A stretch of DNA of 64,000 nucleotides from Alicyclobacillus tolerans (GCF_021739485.1 NZ_JAJFNK010000016.1:1-64000), one strand, 5' to 3'. Positions 47,026-55,753 are shown, counted from the stretch's first letter. The notes: generated from the sequence alone by a model not told the origin. Program-made: numbers and translations.

Positions 47026-47697
47026 ATGAGTGTTTTTCCTGAGGTACCCATGAATGATACAATTCGCAAATTCATCCCTGTTGCGGAAGCTGTAGCCGAA
47101 ATGTTTGGCACACACTGTGAAGTGGTTTTACACGACTTGACCCATCCCCAATCATCGGTTGTCTACACGAAAAATGGCGCAGTTACAAATCGACACGTCG
47201 GCGAGTCATTTCGTCATTTAATTTACCAAGTACTTCGTTCTGACAAGTTTCGGGATGATCACGTAAGTAACTACCGCACAACCACTGCTGATGGGAGAGC
47301 TATTAAGTCCTCCACCTCCATAATTCGAGATGATAGTGGCGTGGCAATCGGAGCCTTCTGTATCAATTTAGACATTGATGCTTTAGTCAACTCCGTACCC
47401 TTCCTCCAAGATTTTATCCGGGTTGACGAAGAAAACGACTCTAAAGAAGAACAGGACGTCATAGACAGTGTATGGCGTGTTGTTCTAGACTTAATCACAT
47501 ATGCAATTAACGAATATCCTGTTTCAGTCTCAGAAATGGATAAGGTCGACAAGATGAAAATAGTTTCTTTTCTCAATGAAAAAGGTCTGTTTCTCATTAA
47601 GGGGGCTATTGATGAATTGGCAAAAAATTTGAATGTTTCTAAGGTCACCATTTACGGATACTTGGATGAAATGAAGCGCAGCGGAGAACCAATTTGA
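47026..47697 (+). CDS. DauR/YheO-like regulator, second copy
   Basis: A 223-residue protein with the same architecture as the regulator at 10592: a YheO-type PAS domain (AVAEMFGTHCEVVLHDLTHP; IGAFCINLDIDAL) and a C-terminal helix-turn-helix (LNVSKVTIYGYLDEMKRS). The ATG at 47026 has CGGAGGTCCAACTC before it. It is divergent from the SDR/MFS genes, a typical position for their regulator. It shares the family but is only moderately similar to the first copy, so it is not a recent duplicate. Confidence 0.9.
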   Translation: MSVFPEVPMNDTIRKFIPVAEAVAEMFGTHCEVVLHDLTHPQSSVVYTKNGAVTNRHVGESFRHLIYQVLRSDKFRDDHVSNYRTTTADGRAIKSSTSIIRDDSGVAIGAFCINLDIDALVNSVPFLQDFIRVDEENDSKEEQDVIDSVWRVVLDLITYAINEYPVSVSEMDKVDKMKIVSFLNEKGLFLIKGAIDELAKNLNVSKVTIYGYLDEMKRSGEPI

Positions 47698-47797
47698 AAA
47701 TGAATTGACTACAGGAATCGTTGATCTGCTGCGTGAGCCGGTATTTTGCTCTTGAGTCAAACCTTTTCGTCCCGTTGAGACAGACCGACCCAAAACA

Positions 47798-47832
47798 GAA
47801 ATCCCATGAACCCATACTGCTCATGGGATTTC
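47798..47832 (+). terminator. Terminator after the second DauR-like gene
   Basis: GAAATCCCATGA and TCATGGGATTTC form a perfect 12-bp stem with an 11-base loop, followed by TTCTTC. It lies about 100 bp after the regulator stop and just beyond the stop of the convergent CofE-like pseudogene, so it may serve both strands. Confidence 0.75.
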
Positions 47833-47850
47833 TTCTTCAATGCTCTGTTA

Positions 47851-48350
47851 CTACCTCTCAGATACAACTGCATGTTTCCATAGGGTAAACCTAGAATCGA
47901 CCGAGTCCGTTGTCGCAAAGCCGCTAGGTACTACTGGCTTATACGAGGTGATACCTGGCACTCCTATAAACAGGTCCTTTTCTTTAGGCCGCGTTATCTG
48001 AGAGATGGACTCATCCACAACTTCGTAAGTGTAGCCGCGAATGACCACCGCTGGAACGCGATTAAATTTGCCCATGACCAATTCGGCAGCACGGCCAACT
48101 CGTCGACGACAGCAATTTGGCTCACCTGCATCGTGTTTCCAAAACTATCTTGCCGACCGCGGTAATCCGCAAATATGGGAACCCCGGACACTCCAATGGC
48201 AACATTGGTTTGGCCTAATCGCCAAGGCCGACCAAAGGTGTCCGAAATAATGACAGAAATTGAAACACCGTAGTGGCTTTCAAGAGACTTTCGGATCCTA
48301 CGAGCGGACTCATCCGGGTTTAAAGGCAACAAAACCTCTCCGAGTATGGG
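47851..48350 (-). pseudogene. CofE-like gamma-glutamyl ligase, 5'-truncated and frameshifted
   Basis: It contains the C-terminal half of the CofE (F420-0:gamma-glutamyl ligase) family: LPLNPDESARRIRKSL, VIISDTFGRPWRLGQTNVAI and FADYRGRQDSFGNTM, then, after a frameshift around 48070-48085, VMGKFNRVPAVVIRGY. The N-terminal part of about 130-140 residues is absent; the frame opens after a stop at about 48350, close to the right-hand repeat. No other F420 genes are in view. The family also includes CofE-like amide ligases of unknown substrate. Confidence 0.83.
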
Positions 48351-48430
48351 TTACAGGGCAATTCTAGCACGATAATCGGAATTTTTTACTACAGTTTAGG
48401 TATTATCCTATGTTGACATTGATAAACCCC

Positions 48431-49145
48431 ATAACAAAAACCCCCGAGCCGCAGATGTTTGCTGTGCTCAAGGGATTTGCTCTACAGTGCGCCCGTTTTG
48501 CCTCAAAGGCCTTTCCAGCAGCCAGTGACTATTCTGATGCCGAGTCCGGCCAACTACATCGATCCCTCGTGTGGCATGTAGTCATTTCCGTGACAGCAAA
48601 AGGATCCCTGATGGGTTTGTCACCCCTGTCACCCTACCCTCGGTCTTGTTGACCTCCTGCAAGTGAATCTCATCCCTATTCGATCCGAACCCAGTTTGGA
48701 CGATCCCGTTCTCGTGTCGGTCTCCGTACTCGCGGTCAAACCGGTTCACAGGCTCGCGCGGTGTCCGGGGTGTCCATGGTGTCCATGGCCAGCTATTTGC
48801 TCCACTTTCCTGCCAGTGTACCGGACCGCTCACATTCCCGCGATCCACTTCATTCACTTGCCAGCTGCCTGGAGCCCCAACCGTCCAGGTACTCGGTTCC
48901 CCACCCGTCTGGATGTTTCGCCCGCTCACTTTTCCGCTCCTGCGCTCACTCGTCCGCCTAACTGGCCGCTTCCTTTGTGTTCCAGACGTTCCTTGCTCTT
49001 CCCCCACACCGGCCACTGCCGATACGGCTTGCATCCCACGCCCCAGCCGACGCTGGCGCCGCGCCAGGTAGACGGCGAATTCGGTGCTGTAGCGCGCCGC
49101 GAGTTTTCGCATGTCTGGGGTGAGCAGCGAACGGGCCGGCTTCGG
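48431..49145. repeat. Right copy of a 0.7-kb direct repeat
   Basis: The intact source copy: terminator plus 3' coding end of the YheC/YheD gene. It matches 41481-42214 in the same orientation, and together they bracket about 6.2 kb. The minus-strand terminator is at about 48437-48480 (stem CCC..GAGC/GCTC..GGG with a T run). It has fewer tandem-repeat units than the left copy. Confidence 0.88.
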
Positions 49146-50159
49146 GTTGGCTTCAATCATCCAGACGCGGCCGGATTTGTCGACGCCGAGGTCGAACCCG
49201 ATGAGCCCGGCGTACGAGTAGCTGCGGCTGATTCGCTCGGCGATGTTTAGAGCACACTCTTCGATTTTTACAACGGGAATCTGTTTGTGTTCGGCCGCTG
49301 CCAGCAGTACGACGTCTTGAAGAGACAGCTTCTCGCCTCCGGCGATGAGATTCGTCACAACTCCGTCCACGGCAGCGAGTTTGGGAACCACGCCCACGAC
49401 GTGCCATTCTCCTTGCGCATCCCGGTGCACGACGACGCGAAAATCCACTTTGCGTCCCTTGACGGTCATGAGGTCCAACCCTTGCTGCACCAAATGGGGC
49501 ACAAGCTTGCGCCTTCCCAGGAGGCGGCGCAGTTGGTCACTCGCAACCTCAAAACGCTCCTTGCGGGTCACACCCTTCGCACTGCGGTCCACCGATACGC
49601 GGTAGCGGTTCGCGCCAAGGACCTCAATCCGGGTCACACCTGCTCCGCCATAACCCCCAATCGGTTTGACGTAAGCTTGGCCCCAGCGGCGGATTTGCTC
49701 CATGGCGAGTTGCACGTCCCCCAATCGTTTCGTGGGAGGCAAATACCGGCTCAAGTCCGTTTTTCGCAGCCACTGGTCCAACATCCACTTGCCTGGAAGG
49801 GGTGGATTGAAAACCGGAATGCCTCTTTTTTTGGCCTCCTGGCGCAATCCAACGGCAAATCCTTTCATCGCAAGGTGGACATAGACGTTTTCGTACAATA
49901 CGTCTGGAATCGGACAGAGCTTTCGCTCCCACGATCCGTACGGTTTTTGCGGGTCTTGTGGTACCCACGCTCGCACCGTGCCGTTTCCCCAGTGCACGTC
50001 ATCGGGTGCAAACATCGTAAATTCCGTCCGCAGTTTTGCGGCGTGTTCTGCCATCTGGCAAAAGAACATGGGCGGTCGCTGCCCCCACCCATGTCCGGTT
50101 TTTCGTCTCGTCGCCCTAACTGTAGTCACTACCCCAATTCTCGAGTCAAATCGTTCCAT
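48582..50159 (-). CDS. YheC/YheD-family ATP-grasp protein with repetitive tail
   Basis: A protein of about 525 residues. Residues about 1-375 form a YheC/D ATP-grasp protein: YENVYVHLAMKG, YVKPIGGYGGAGVTRIE (ATP-binding loop), VDFRVVVHRDAQGEWHVVG, and IGFDLGVDKSGRVWMIEANP (metal-binding Asp/Glu/Asn). The family is linked to endospore coats. The last 150 residues are polar low-complexity sequence with TPxTPxTPxEP and VTGVT repeats. The ATG at 50159 is preferred over GTG 50168 because GAGGTGACGCAT precedes it. Its 3' end is duplicated at 41481-42214. It is divergent from panD. Confidence 0.88.
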   Translation of the reverse strand: MERFDSRIGVVTTVRATRRKTGHGWGQRPPMFFCQMAEHAAKLRTEFTMFAPDDVHWGNGTVRAWVPQDPQKPYGSWERKLCPIPDVLYENVYVHLAMKGFAVGLRQEAKKRGIPVFNPPLPGKWMLDQWLRKTDLSRYLPPTKRLGDVQLAMEQIRRWGQAYVKPIGGYGGAGVTRIEVLGANRYRVSVDRSAKGVTRKERFEVASDQLRRLLGRRKLVPHLVQQGLDLMTVKGRKVDFRVVVHRDAQGEWHVVGVVPKLAAVDGVVTNLIAGGEKLSLQDVVLLAAAEHKQIPVVKIEECALNIAERISRSYSYAGLIGFDLGVDKSGRVWMIEANPKPARSLLTPDMRKLAARYSTEFAVYLARRQRRLGRGMQAVSAVAGVGEEQGTSGTQRKRPVRRTSERRSGKVSGRNIQTGGEPSTWTVGAPGSWQVNEVDRGNVSGPVHWQESGANSWPWTPWTPRTPREPVNRFDREYGDRHENGIVQTGFGSNRDEIHLQEVNKTEGRVTGVTNPSGILLLSRK

Positions 50160-50252
50160 ATGCGTCACCTCGTTTTTCAGCCCAGCACATTATATGTAGG
50201 TGAGAATATGCTGGCTATACAGATGCCTAGATGTCAGAAGGGAGCAAGGAAC

Positions 50253-50642
50253 GTGCTCAGAACGGTGTGCAAAGGAAAGATCCATCGAGCGACGGTGACG
50301 CAGGCGGACTTAAACTACATGGGCAGTGTCACCATCGACGAAGATCTGATGAAAGCTGCAAACATTCTGCCCTTTGAAATGGTTCAAATCACCAACCTCT
50401 CCAACGGCGTGTTGTGGCAAACGTACGCGATCGCAGGGGAACCTGGATCCGGAACGCTCTGTCTGAACGGTCCTCCGGCCCGCCACTTTCAAGTGGGAGA
50501 CACCGTCATCTTGTTGTCCTTGGCGATGGTAACGGATGAGGAGTGGCAAAACCTTGAACCGGCAGTCGTGTTTGTGGACGATCGGAACAAAATTGCCTCC
50601 GTGGTACACCACAAAACAGTCCCCGACACCCAGGGAAAGTAG
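50253..50642 (+). CDS. panD: Aspartate 1-decarboxylase
   Basis: A 129-residue PanD of normal size. The self-cleavage site Gly24-Ser25 is in NYMGSVTID and becomes the pyruvoyl group; K9 (GKIHRATVT), TYAIAGEPGSGTLCLNGP and Y58-region residues are conserved. It converts L-aspartate to beta-alanine for pantothenate and CoA. The start is GTG 50253, preceded by AAGGGAGCAAGGA; the frame is open far upstream but there is antisense to the ATP-grasp gene. No panB or panC in view. Confidence 0.93.
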   Translation: MLRTVCKGKIHRATVTQADLNYMGSVTIDEDLMKAANILPFEMVQITNLSNGVLWQTYAIAGEPGSGTLCLNGPPARHFQVGDTVILLSLAMVTDEEWQNLEPAVVFVDDRNKIASVVHHKTVPDTQGK

Positions 50643-50698
50643 CCCGCCGCTCACCGTGTACGGGGGTTATTTGAAAGAGAAGCTAAGGGAGGTACAAC

Positions 50699-52546
50699 AT
50701 GCTCTGTTTTGCGATTTTGGCACACGGTCACAAAGATTTTCTGAAGTTGCAAATCGAGAACATCCGGCATTTCAATCCAGGTTGCCGGATCGTGTTGTAC
50801 AACGGAGGTACAGATGAAAAGCTGGGTGAAGGGCTCGACGTGGACATCTGTCCGTACAGCCGTCCATTGCAACTGAATGTCGGCCAAGGCGTGGGTCGCT
50901 GTCTGTTCGACGTGATGAAGTGGCTGGATGAAATACAACTCCCATACCAATTCCTGGTCTACGCAGATTCCGACCTTGTCTTTGTCAATCGCGGTTTTGA
51001 AGATTACCTCAATGCCACCATGGAGAACTACGATTTTATGGCGCAACACGTTGAGAAATACGACCCTTTTCATGCAAGCAGCGAATGGCCGTTGGTCACC
51101 GACATGATGTCTGAGTGGAGTCAGTGGCAACCGTTCTTCCAAACGGATTATTTCTATGGAACATTTAATCCTGGTCAGGTCTTTCGCCGCGACATTGTGT
51201 CTAAGGTGCTCTCCCTGATCGACGTGCCCCTGTTGGAAAGGAACCTTCAACAAACCCACGTGTTCGCCTTGGAGGAAACGCTTTACGTGACGCTCGTTGT
51301 TCGCGCCGGCGGAAACGTTCGGAGTTATCTTGAACCGCAGCGCATGTACGATTCCTGGCCAGACCGCTTGTCTTTAGAGCAGGTTCAAGAGGCAGCGCGC
51401 ACACCGGGGGTGTATTTTGTGCATCCTGTGGTCCGGGATGTCCACGACTCTGCAGCGAGTTGGATCGCGGAGGTGATGAAAGCAAATGCCGGGGACACAC
51501 CCGCCGAGGGCGGCGCTGTTGCAGTGCAACCTCCGCACTCGGAACAGGACCCGGAAATGGAACCCATTCTTCGTCAGCTTCCGTCCGACCTGCAACAACT
51601 GCCTACAGTTCTAGAACGATTGCAAGGCGCGTTTGCCGCAGAGGGGTCTGAGTTTGTAACCCAGTTGTACCGGCAGTTTTTGAACCGCGATCCCGATGAC
51701 GAAGGGCTCCAATTCCAACTCCGTCTCTTGTCCGAAACCTCAAAAGGTGCAGTTCTCCAGTCATTCGTAACTTCCGAAGAGTTCCGCAGTTTAGTGACAG
51801 CACCGCCGGGCGACTTTCTTCCGGGAACAGAGGATGGGACCGTTGCAACGCGACTGAACTTTTGGTTTCATACCAGCGATGAAGTGTTTGTGTCCGGGTT
51901 GTACTGGGAGGTTTTGGCCCGGGACCCGGATGCCGCAGGTCTGCAAACCCATTTGAACATGTTGCTTTCCAACCCTTCCAGACACGAAGTCTTGCAATCC
52001 ATCCTGTTTTCCCAAGAGGCTTTCAGTCGGATCGGTGTGAACTCTGACAGGCAGGCGGCTGTTGCTGCCAAGCCGCCGTTCAAAGACGCTTCTACGGTGC
52101 CCCCAACGGAAGTTCTCCGGACCGTGAACAGCCTGCTCAAACGCGACGGAGCCGCATTTGTCGCGTCGTTGTATCGCGCCGTCTACGGTTTGAACCCCCG
52201 CAGGCGGACGCTTCGCAAATACTTGCGCAAAATGAGGTCCGGCGCGATGAAATGGCAAGTCCTGCAGGAGTTGCTGCAGACGAGACCATCGGTTGCGCGC
52301 AATCGCAGAACCCGGACCCTAAAAAGGCGCCGTACGGGCAAATTGGTACGACTTTTGAATCAAATTGCAATGTATGACGGAGAAGAGTTTATCCGTGCGA
52401 CGTACCACCAGGTCCTAGGCCGTGAACCGGACCCGTCTGGATTTGCCCTTCATCTGCAAATGTTGCAGCAAGGGACGGCAAAGCGAGAAATCATCTACGC
52501 GGTATTGTTCTCTCAGGAAGCTCAAAACTCTCTCAGCAGCCTCTAA
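50699..52546 (+). CDS. Glycosyltransferase-like protein with DUF4214 repeats
   Basis: A 615-residue protein. Residues about 1-250 look like a GT-A glycosyltransferase: an ILAHGH start and the probable DxD motif YADSDLVF at about residue 87. After a Glu/Pro-rich linker (about 265-300), four DUF4214-type repeats of about 50 residues follow, with motifs such as YRQFLNRDPDDEGL, YWEVLARDPDAAGL, a divergent YRAVYGLNPRRRTL and YHQVLGREPDPSGF. DUF4214 occurs in secreted or surface glycan-related proteins. There is no signal peptide, so it is probably cytosolic. ATG 50699 has GGGAGG. It converges with the heptose genes; surface glycan assembly is inference. Confidence 0.82.
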   Translation: MLCFAILAHGHKDFLKLQIENIRHFNPGCRIVLYNGGTDEKLGEGLDVDICPYSRPLQLNVGQGVGRCLFDVMKWLDEIQLPYQFLVYADSDLVFVNRGFEDYLNATMENYDFMAQHVEKYDPFHASSEWPLVTDMMSEWSQWQPFFQTDYFYGTFNPGQVFRRDIVSKVLSLIDVPLLERNLQQTHVFALEETLYVTLVVRAGGNVRSYLEPQRMYDSWPDRLSLEQVQEAARTPGVYFVHPVVRDVHDSAASWIAEVMKANAGDTPAEGGAVAVQPPHSEQDPEMEPILRQLPSDLQQLPTVLERLQGAFAAEGSEFVTQLYRQFLNRDPDDEGLQFQLRLLSETSKGAVLQSFVTSEEFRSLVTAPPGDFLPGTEDGTVATRLNFWFHTSDEVFVSGLYWEVLARDPDAAGLQTHLNMLLSNPSRHEVLQSILFSQEAFSRIGVNSDRQAAVAAKPPFKDASTVPPTEVLRTVNSLLKRDGAAFVASLYRAVYGLNPRRRTLRKYLRKMRSGAMKWQVLQELLQTRPSVARNRRTRTLKRRRTGKLVRLLNQIAMYDGEEFIRATYHQVLGREPDPSGFALHLQMLQQGTAKREIIYAVLFSQEAQNSLSSL

Positions 52547-52564
52547 AAACTGTCTTTAAAACCT

Positions 52565-53191
52565 TTAGTAGATGCTTTTCAGAGGACGCGGCGCAATTCT
52601 CGCGGCCGACCCTGTCGCTTGATAATCCATCAGCATCGCTCGCAACTGCAGGCTCACGGCGTGGGTAATGAGGGAATGCACGTCTTCGATCAGCTGCATG
52701 TTGTCGTAAGGCACAACAATCGTGTGTTGTGCAACGTTTTTGACCTTACCTCCGGAGAACCCTGTCAAAGCAGCCGTTTGAGAGCCGGCTTTGTTCGCAT
52801 AGGACAACGCCCGGAGGACGTTTTCGGAGTTGCCACTGCCTGTGATGCCGATGACCAGATCGGCGCCCGTCGCAAAGGGGCGAAGTTGTTCCACGAAAAC
52901 CCGGCTGTAGTCGGTATCGTTCGCCCAAGCCGTGATGAGTGGAACGTTGTCCGTCAACGCCAAGACTTTGAAATTGGACACTTCGTCCCCCACTCTGGTC
53001 ATCTTGGCCAAATCGCAGGCAAAGTGGCTGCTCGTCGCCGCTGAACCGCCATTGCCGAGCAAAAATACGGTTCCGCTTGTTTTCCACACGTTAAAAATCA
53101 TCCATACAAGGTCTTCTATCTTCTCTGTGTCGATGGCGGATAGAACTCTTTGAATTTCGGAGAAATAAAAGTCGGTAAATCTGGTTGTCAT
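52565..53191 (-). CDS. gmhA: SIS-domain phosphoheptose isomerase, GmhA-like
   Basis: A 208-residue SIS protein: VFLLGNGGSAATSSHFACDL, VIGITGSGNSENVLRAL, and a C-terminal helix with EDVHSLITHAVS. It fits GmhA/DiaA-type sedoheptulose-7-phosphate isomerases. Making D-glycero-D-manno-heptose-7-phosphate is the expected reaction, supported by the phosphatase and heptose-kinase genes immediately upstream. It is the last gene of the minus-strand run, two bases after gmhB. Confidence 0.88.
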   Translation of the reverse strand: MTTRFTDFYFSEIQRVLSAIDTEKIEDLVWMIFNVWKTSGTVFLLGNGGSAATSSHFACDLAKMTRVGDEVSNFKVLALTDNVPLITAWANDTDYSRVFVEQLRPFATGADLVIGITGSGNSENVLRALSYANKAGSQTAALTGFSGGKVKNVAQHTIVVPYDNMQLIEDVHSLITHAVSLQLRAMLMDYQATGSAARIAPRPLKSIY

Positions 53192-53193
53192 CG

Positions 53194-53817
53194 TTAAATT
53201 TCCCCTTTGAGAATAGTCTGCGCGGCTTCAAAAAGAGATGCGGCCACCCCGTCTGGACAGCTGGACATCCCCGACCAAGCGGCGTTAGCACCCGGGTCGC
53301 CCGTTTGCGCCGTTGAAAGTCCTGTAGCAGCAACGGTACCATGGCGGACCGTGTCACACACCTGTGAACATCCGGCTATCAGCACAGTTTTTGTGCGTGC
53401 GGCTTTTCCGGCCATGACGTCGGTGATGGAATCGCCCACGAACACCGCAGAAGTTAGGTCGATTCCATAATCGAGTGCTGCCTGAACGAGCATTCCGGGT
53501 CGAGGTTTTCTGCACGCACACCCTTCTTGCGCAGTGTGCGGACAGTAGTACACGTCCGTGATGAACCCTCCAGCCTCCTGGGCCTCCTTTTTCATCTTGA
53601 CGTGGATGCGCTCTAGGTCGTCGAAGGTCATCAACCCTTTTCCGATCCCGGCCTGATTCGTGACCACGATGATTTGAAACCCGCCTTGCGTCAATTGTCG
53701 AAGCGCGGTTCGTGCCCCTTTTTCCCAAACAAACTTGTCCGCAGTTCGTACGTAGCCGCCTTTAATGCGGTGGTTTAGGACGCCGTCGCGATCGAGAAAT
53801 ATGGTTTTCATCGTCAT
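53194..53817 (-). CDS. gmhB: D,D-heptose bisphosphate phosphatase, GmhB-like
   Basis: A 207-residue HAD phosphatase of the HisB-N/GmhB group: nucleophile FLDRDGVLNHRI, VVTNQAGIGKGL, the zinc loop CPHTAQEGCACRKPRPGML and VGDSITDVMAGKAA. It removes one phosphate from D-glycero-D-manno-heptose 1,7-bisphosphate. The start overlaps hddA by four bases. The C-terminal 40 residues run past the usual end. HisB-N phosphatase is the alternative, but no his genes are near. Confidence 0.9.
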   Translation of the reverse strand: MTMKTIFLDRDGVLNHRIKGGYVRTADKFVWEKGARTALRQLTQGGFQIIVVTNQAGIGKGLMTFDDLERIHVKMKKEAQEAGGFITDVYYCPHTAQEGCACRKPRPGMLVQAALDYGIDLTSAVFVGDSITDVMAGKAARTKTVLIAGCSQVCDTVRHGTVAATGLSTAQTGDPGANAAWSGMSSCPDGVAASLFEAAQTILKGEI

Positions 53818-54791
53818 TCCTCTTGATAAAAGATGATTTCAGAGCCGCGTTCACTGAAGCGAAAAGGCAGTTCCCGCAAGTCGTGCAAAGCGGCTCGGAC
53901 CCGGGCTTGCCTGGCGGCCGGACAGTACAAAAGCAAAAATCCACCGCCGCCGCCCCCTGCGATTTTCCCGCCATATGCCCCGGCTTGAAGGGCCCTCGTG
54001 TAGAACTCGTCAATGGCAGAGTTGGTAATTCCGTCGCTCAAGCTCCGTTTGAGTTGCCATGCGCGGTGGAGTTCGCGGCCGAGCCGCGCTGGTTTTTTGG
54101 CGTTCAAGTGTATCAGAGCTTGGTCGACCTGCTGTTTCATGGCCCGGAACGTATGAAGTTTGTTCGGCATGTCGCGCATTTGTTTTCTCAAAATGACGGA
54201 AGCGGAACGGGTCATTCCTGTGAAGAACAGCAAGAGACTGTCCTGCAACTCGCTCAACACAGGTTTTTCGATCGGAATTTCTTCCGTATTGACCGACTCG
54301 TCCGGGCGAAACTCAAACTTGCGAAACCCTCCGTAGGCGGCAATGTACTGGTCTTGTTTGCCAATGGGCGCTCCTAAGACGTCAATTTCAATGTGGCAGG
54401 CCTCCTTGGCCAGTTGCTCTGGACCCGGGCGGTGCCCGATATAGGTGTACAGCGCGTTCAACAAACCGACCGTGACGACGCTTGAGGAACCTAATCCCGT
54501 GCCGCGCGACGGAATGTCCGATAAGGTGACAATTTCCAGACCAGACTTGATACCCACGACTCTCATCGCTTCCCGGACCAAGTCGTGCTGGATTTCATCT
54601 ACAGACGGCACGGTCTCGGTTTGAGAGTAGGCAACGCGGATACTGTCGTCAAAACGGCGCTTCACCACCACATACACGTACTTATCGATACTCGAACTCA
54701 ACACCATGCCTGGTTCGTATTGGTAAAAACTGCGAATGTCGGTGCCGCCTCCGAACAAACTGATACGAAGAGGAGTTTTGGAAATGATCAC
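53814..54791 (-). CDS. hddA: D-glycero-alpha-D-manno-heptose-7-phosphate kinase, HddA-like
   Basis: A 325-residue GHMP kinase. TPLRISLFGGGTDIRSFYQ at the N-terminus is typical of the HddA/WcbL subgroup, with ATP loop SRGTGLGSSSVVTVGLL and C-terminal KIAGGGGGGFLLLY. It would phosphorylate heptose 7-phosphate at C1. It overlaps both neighbours by four bases, so the kinase, phosphatase and isomerase are translationally coupled. This set makes GDP-D-glycero-alpha-D-manno-heptose in Aneurinibacillus S-layer glycans. Confidence 0.9.
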   Translation of the reverse strand: MIISKTPLRISLFGGGTDIRSFYQYEPGMVLSSSIDKYVYVVVKRRFDDSIRVAYSQTETVPSVDEIQHDLVREAMRVVGIKSGLEIVTLSDIPSRGTGLGSSSVVTVGLLNALYTYIGHRPGPEQLAKEACHIEIDVLGAPIGKQDQYIAAYGGFRKFEFRPDESVNTEEIPIEKPVLSELQDSLLLFFTGMTRSASVILRKQMRDMPNKLHTFRAMKQQVDQALIHLNAKKPARLGRELHRAWQLKRSLSDGITNSAIDEFYTRALQAGAYGGKIAGGGGGGFLLLYCPAARQARVRAALHDLRELPFRFSERGSEIIFYQEE

Positions 54792-55753
54792 GGTTGCGTC
54801 ACCCCCCGCCCCTCGTTTGCAAAAACACTGTCTTGGTTTTGCAGCAGACTCTGGTATGTGTACTCAATGCCCTTCGCGAGTGGAACCTGCGGCCGCCACC
54901 CCAGTGTTTTGCTTGCCTTGGAAGCATCCAACGCAATCTTGTGAATTTCGCCTACGCGCGGTTCCGCGTAGAGAGGGTCCATAGGAACCCCTGTCACCTG
55001 TTCTATGACTTTCACAATGTCGATGACACTTGTTCCTACGCCAGAGCCAATATTGAAAATTTGCCGGCTGCCTGTTTCAAGCGCGATCCGGTTCGCGTTG
55101 ACGACGTCGGAAACAAATACGTAGTCCCTCTCCTGCAACCCGTCGCCGAAAATGGTCGGTCGCTCTTTGCGAAGGGCCCGGTTCAGAAAAATTGCGATCA
55201 CGCCGGCTTCACCGTGGGGGTTTTGCCGCGGCCCATAGACATTGGGATACCTGAGAACGGTGTAGTCCAGCCCGTAGTTGTGTGCATAGAGATACAGGTA
55301 GTGTTCGACGGTGTGTTTCGAAATTCCGTACTGTGAAAGCGGCTGGATGGAGTGGGTTTCCTTGACAGGAAGCTCATGAGGTTCCCCGTACACGGCGCCT
55401 CCGGTCGATGCGTAAACCACCTTTGAAACGCCATGCCTCACCGCAGACTGAATTAAATTGATAGAGCCCACAATGTTGACTTCTGCGTCGAGACGGGGCA
55501 GCCGGGTGGAAACTCGGACATCCATTTGGGCTGCGTGGTGGTTGATGACATCCGGTTTAAAATTCCGGATGGCGTCCTCCACCCGCTTCGCGTCGCGAAG
55601 GTCTACCTCGTACAGTCGGGCGTCCGGATTCACATTCACTCTTGAGCCAGTGCTGAAGTTATCGAGCACTGCCACCTGATGACCGGCTGCAACGAGGTCA
55701 TCGACCACGTGTGACGCAATAAATCCCGCGCCTCCGGTAACGAGAATGTTCAA
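54788..55753 (-). CDS. NAD-dependent sugar-nucleotide epimerase, GalE-like
   Basis: A 321-residue extended SDR: VTGGAGFIASHVVDDL, HHAAQMDVRVS, the Ser/Thr site YASTGGAVYGE, and YGISKHTVEHYL with the catalytic Tyr-Lys. TTG 55753 is the start, directly behind GGGGAGGAATTCGA; a longer frame to 55957 lacks a site. It may epimerise UDP-glucose/galactose or the heptose nucleotide. It is the first gene of the four-gene run and overlaps hddA by four bases. Confidence 0.88.
   Translation of the reverse strand: MNILVTGGAGFIASHVVDDLVAAGHQVAVLDNFSTGSRVNVNPDARLYEVDLRDAKRVEDAIRNFKPDVINHHAAQMDVRVSTRLPRLDAEVNIVGSINLIQSAVRHGVSKVVYASTGGAVYGEPHELPVKETHSIQPLSQYGISKHTVEHYLYLYAHNYGLDYTVLRYPNVYGPRQNPHGEAGVIAIFLNRALRKERPTIFGDGLQERDYVFVSDVVNANRIALETGSRQIFNIGSGVGTSVIDIVKVIEQVTGVPMDPLYAEPRVGEIHKIALDASKASKTLGWRPQVPLAKGIEYTYQSLLQNQDSVFANEGRGVTQP

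Noticed and set aside
48663..49250. Plus-strand frame in the right repeat, with a similar one at 41756-42226
   Set aside because: It is antisense to the YheC/YheD tail; its presence in both copies only reflects the duplication.
49287..50252. N-terminal extension of panD by more than 300 codons
   Set aside because: This part is antisense to the ATP-grasp gene, and PanD must begin near K9/G24-S25 as in all family members.
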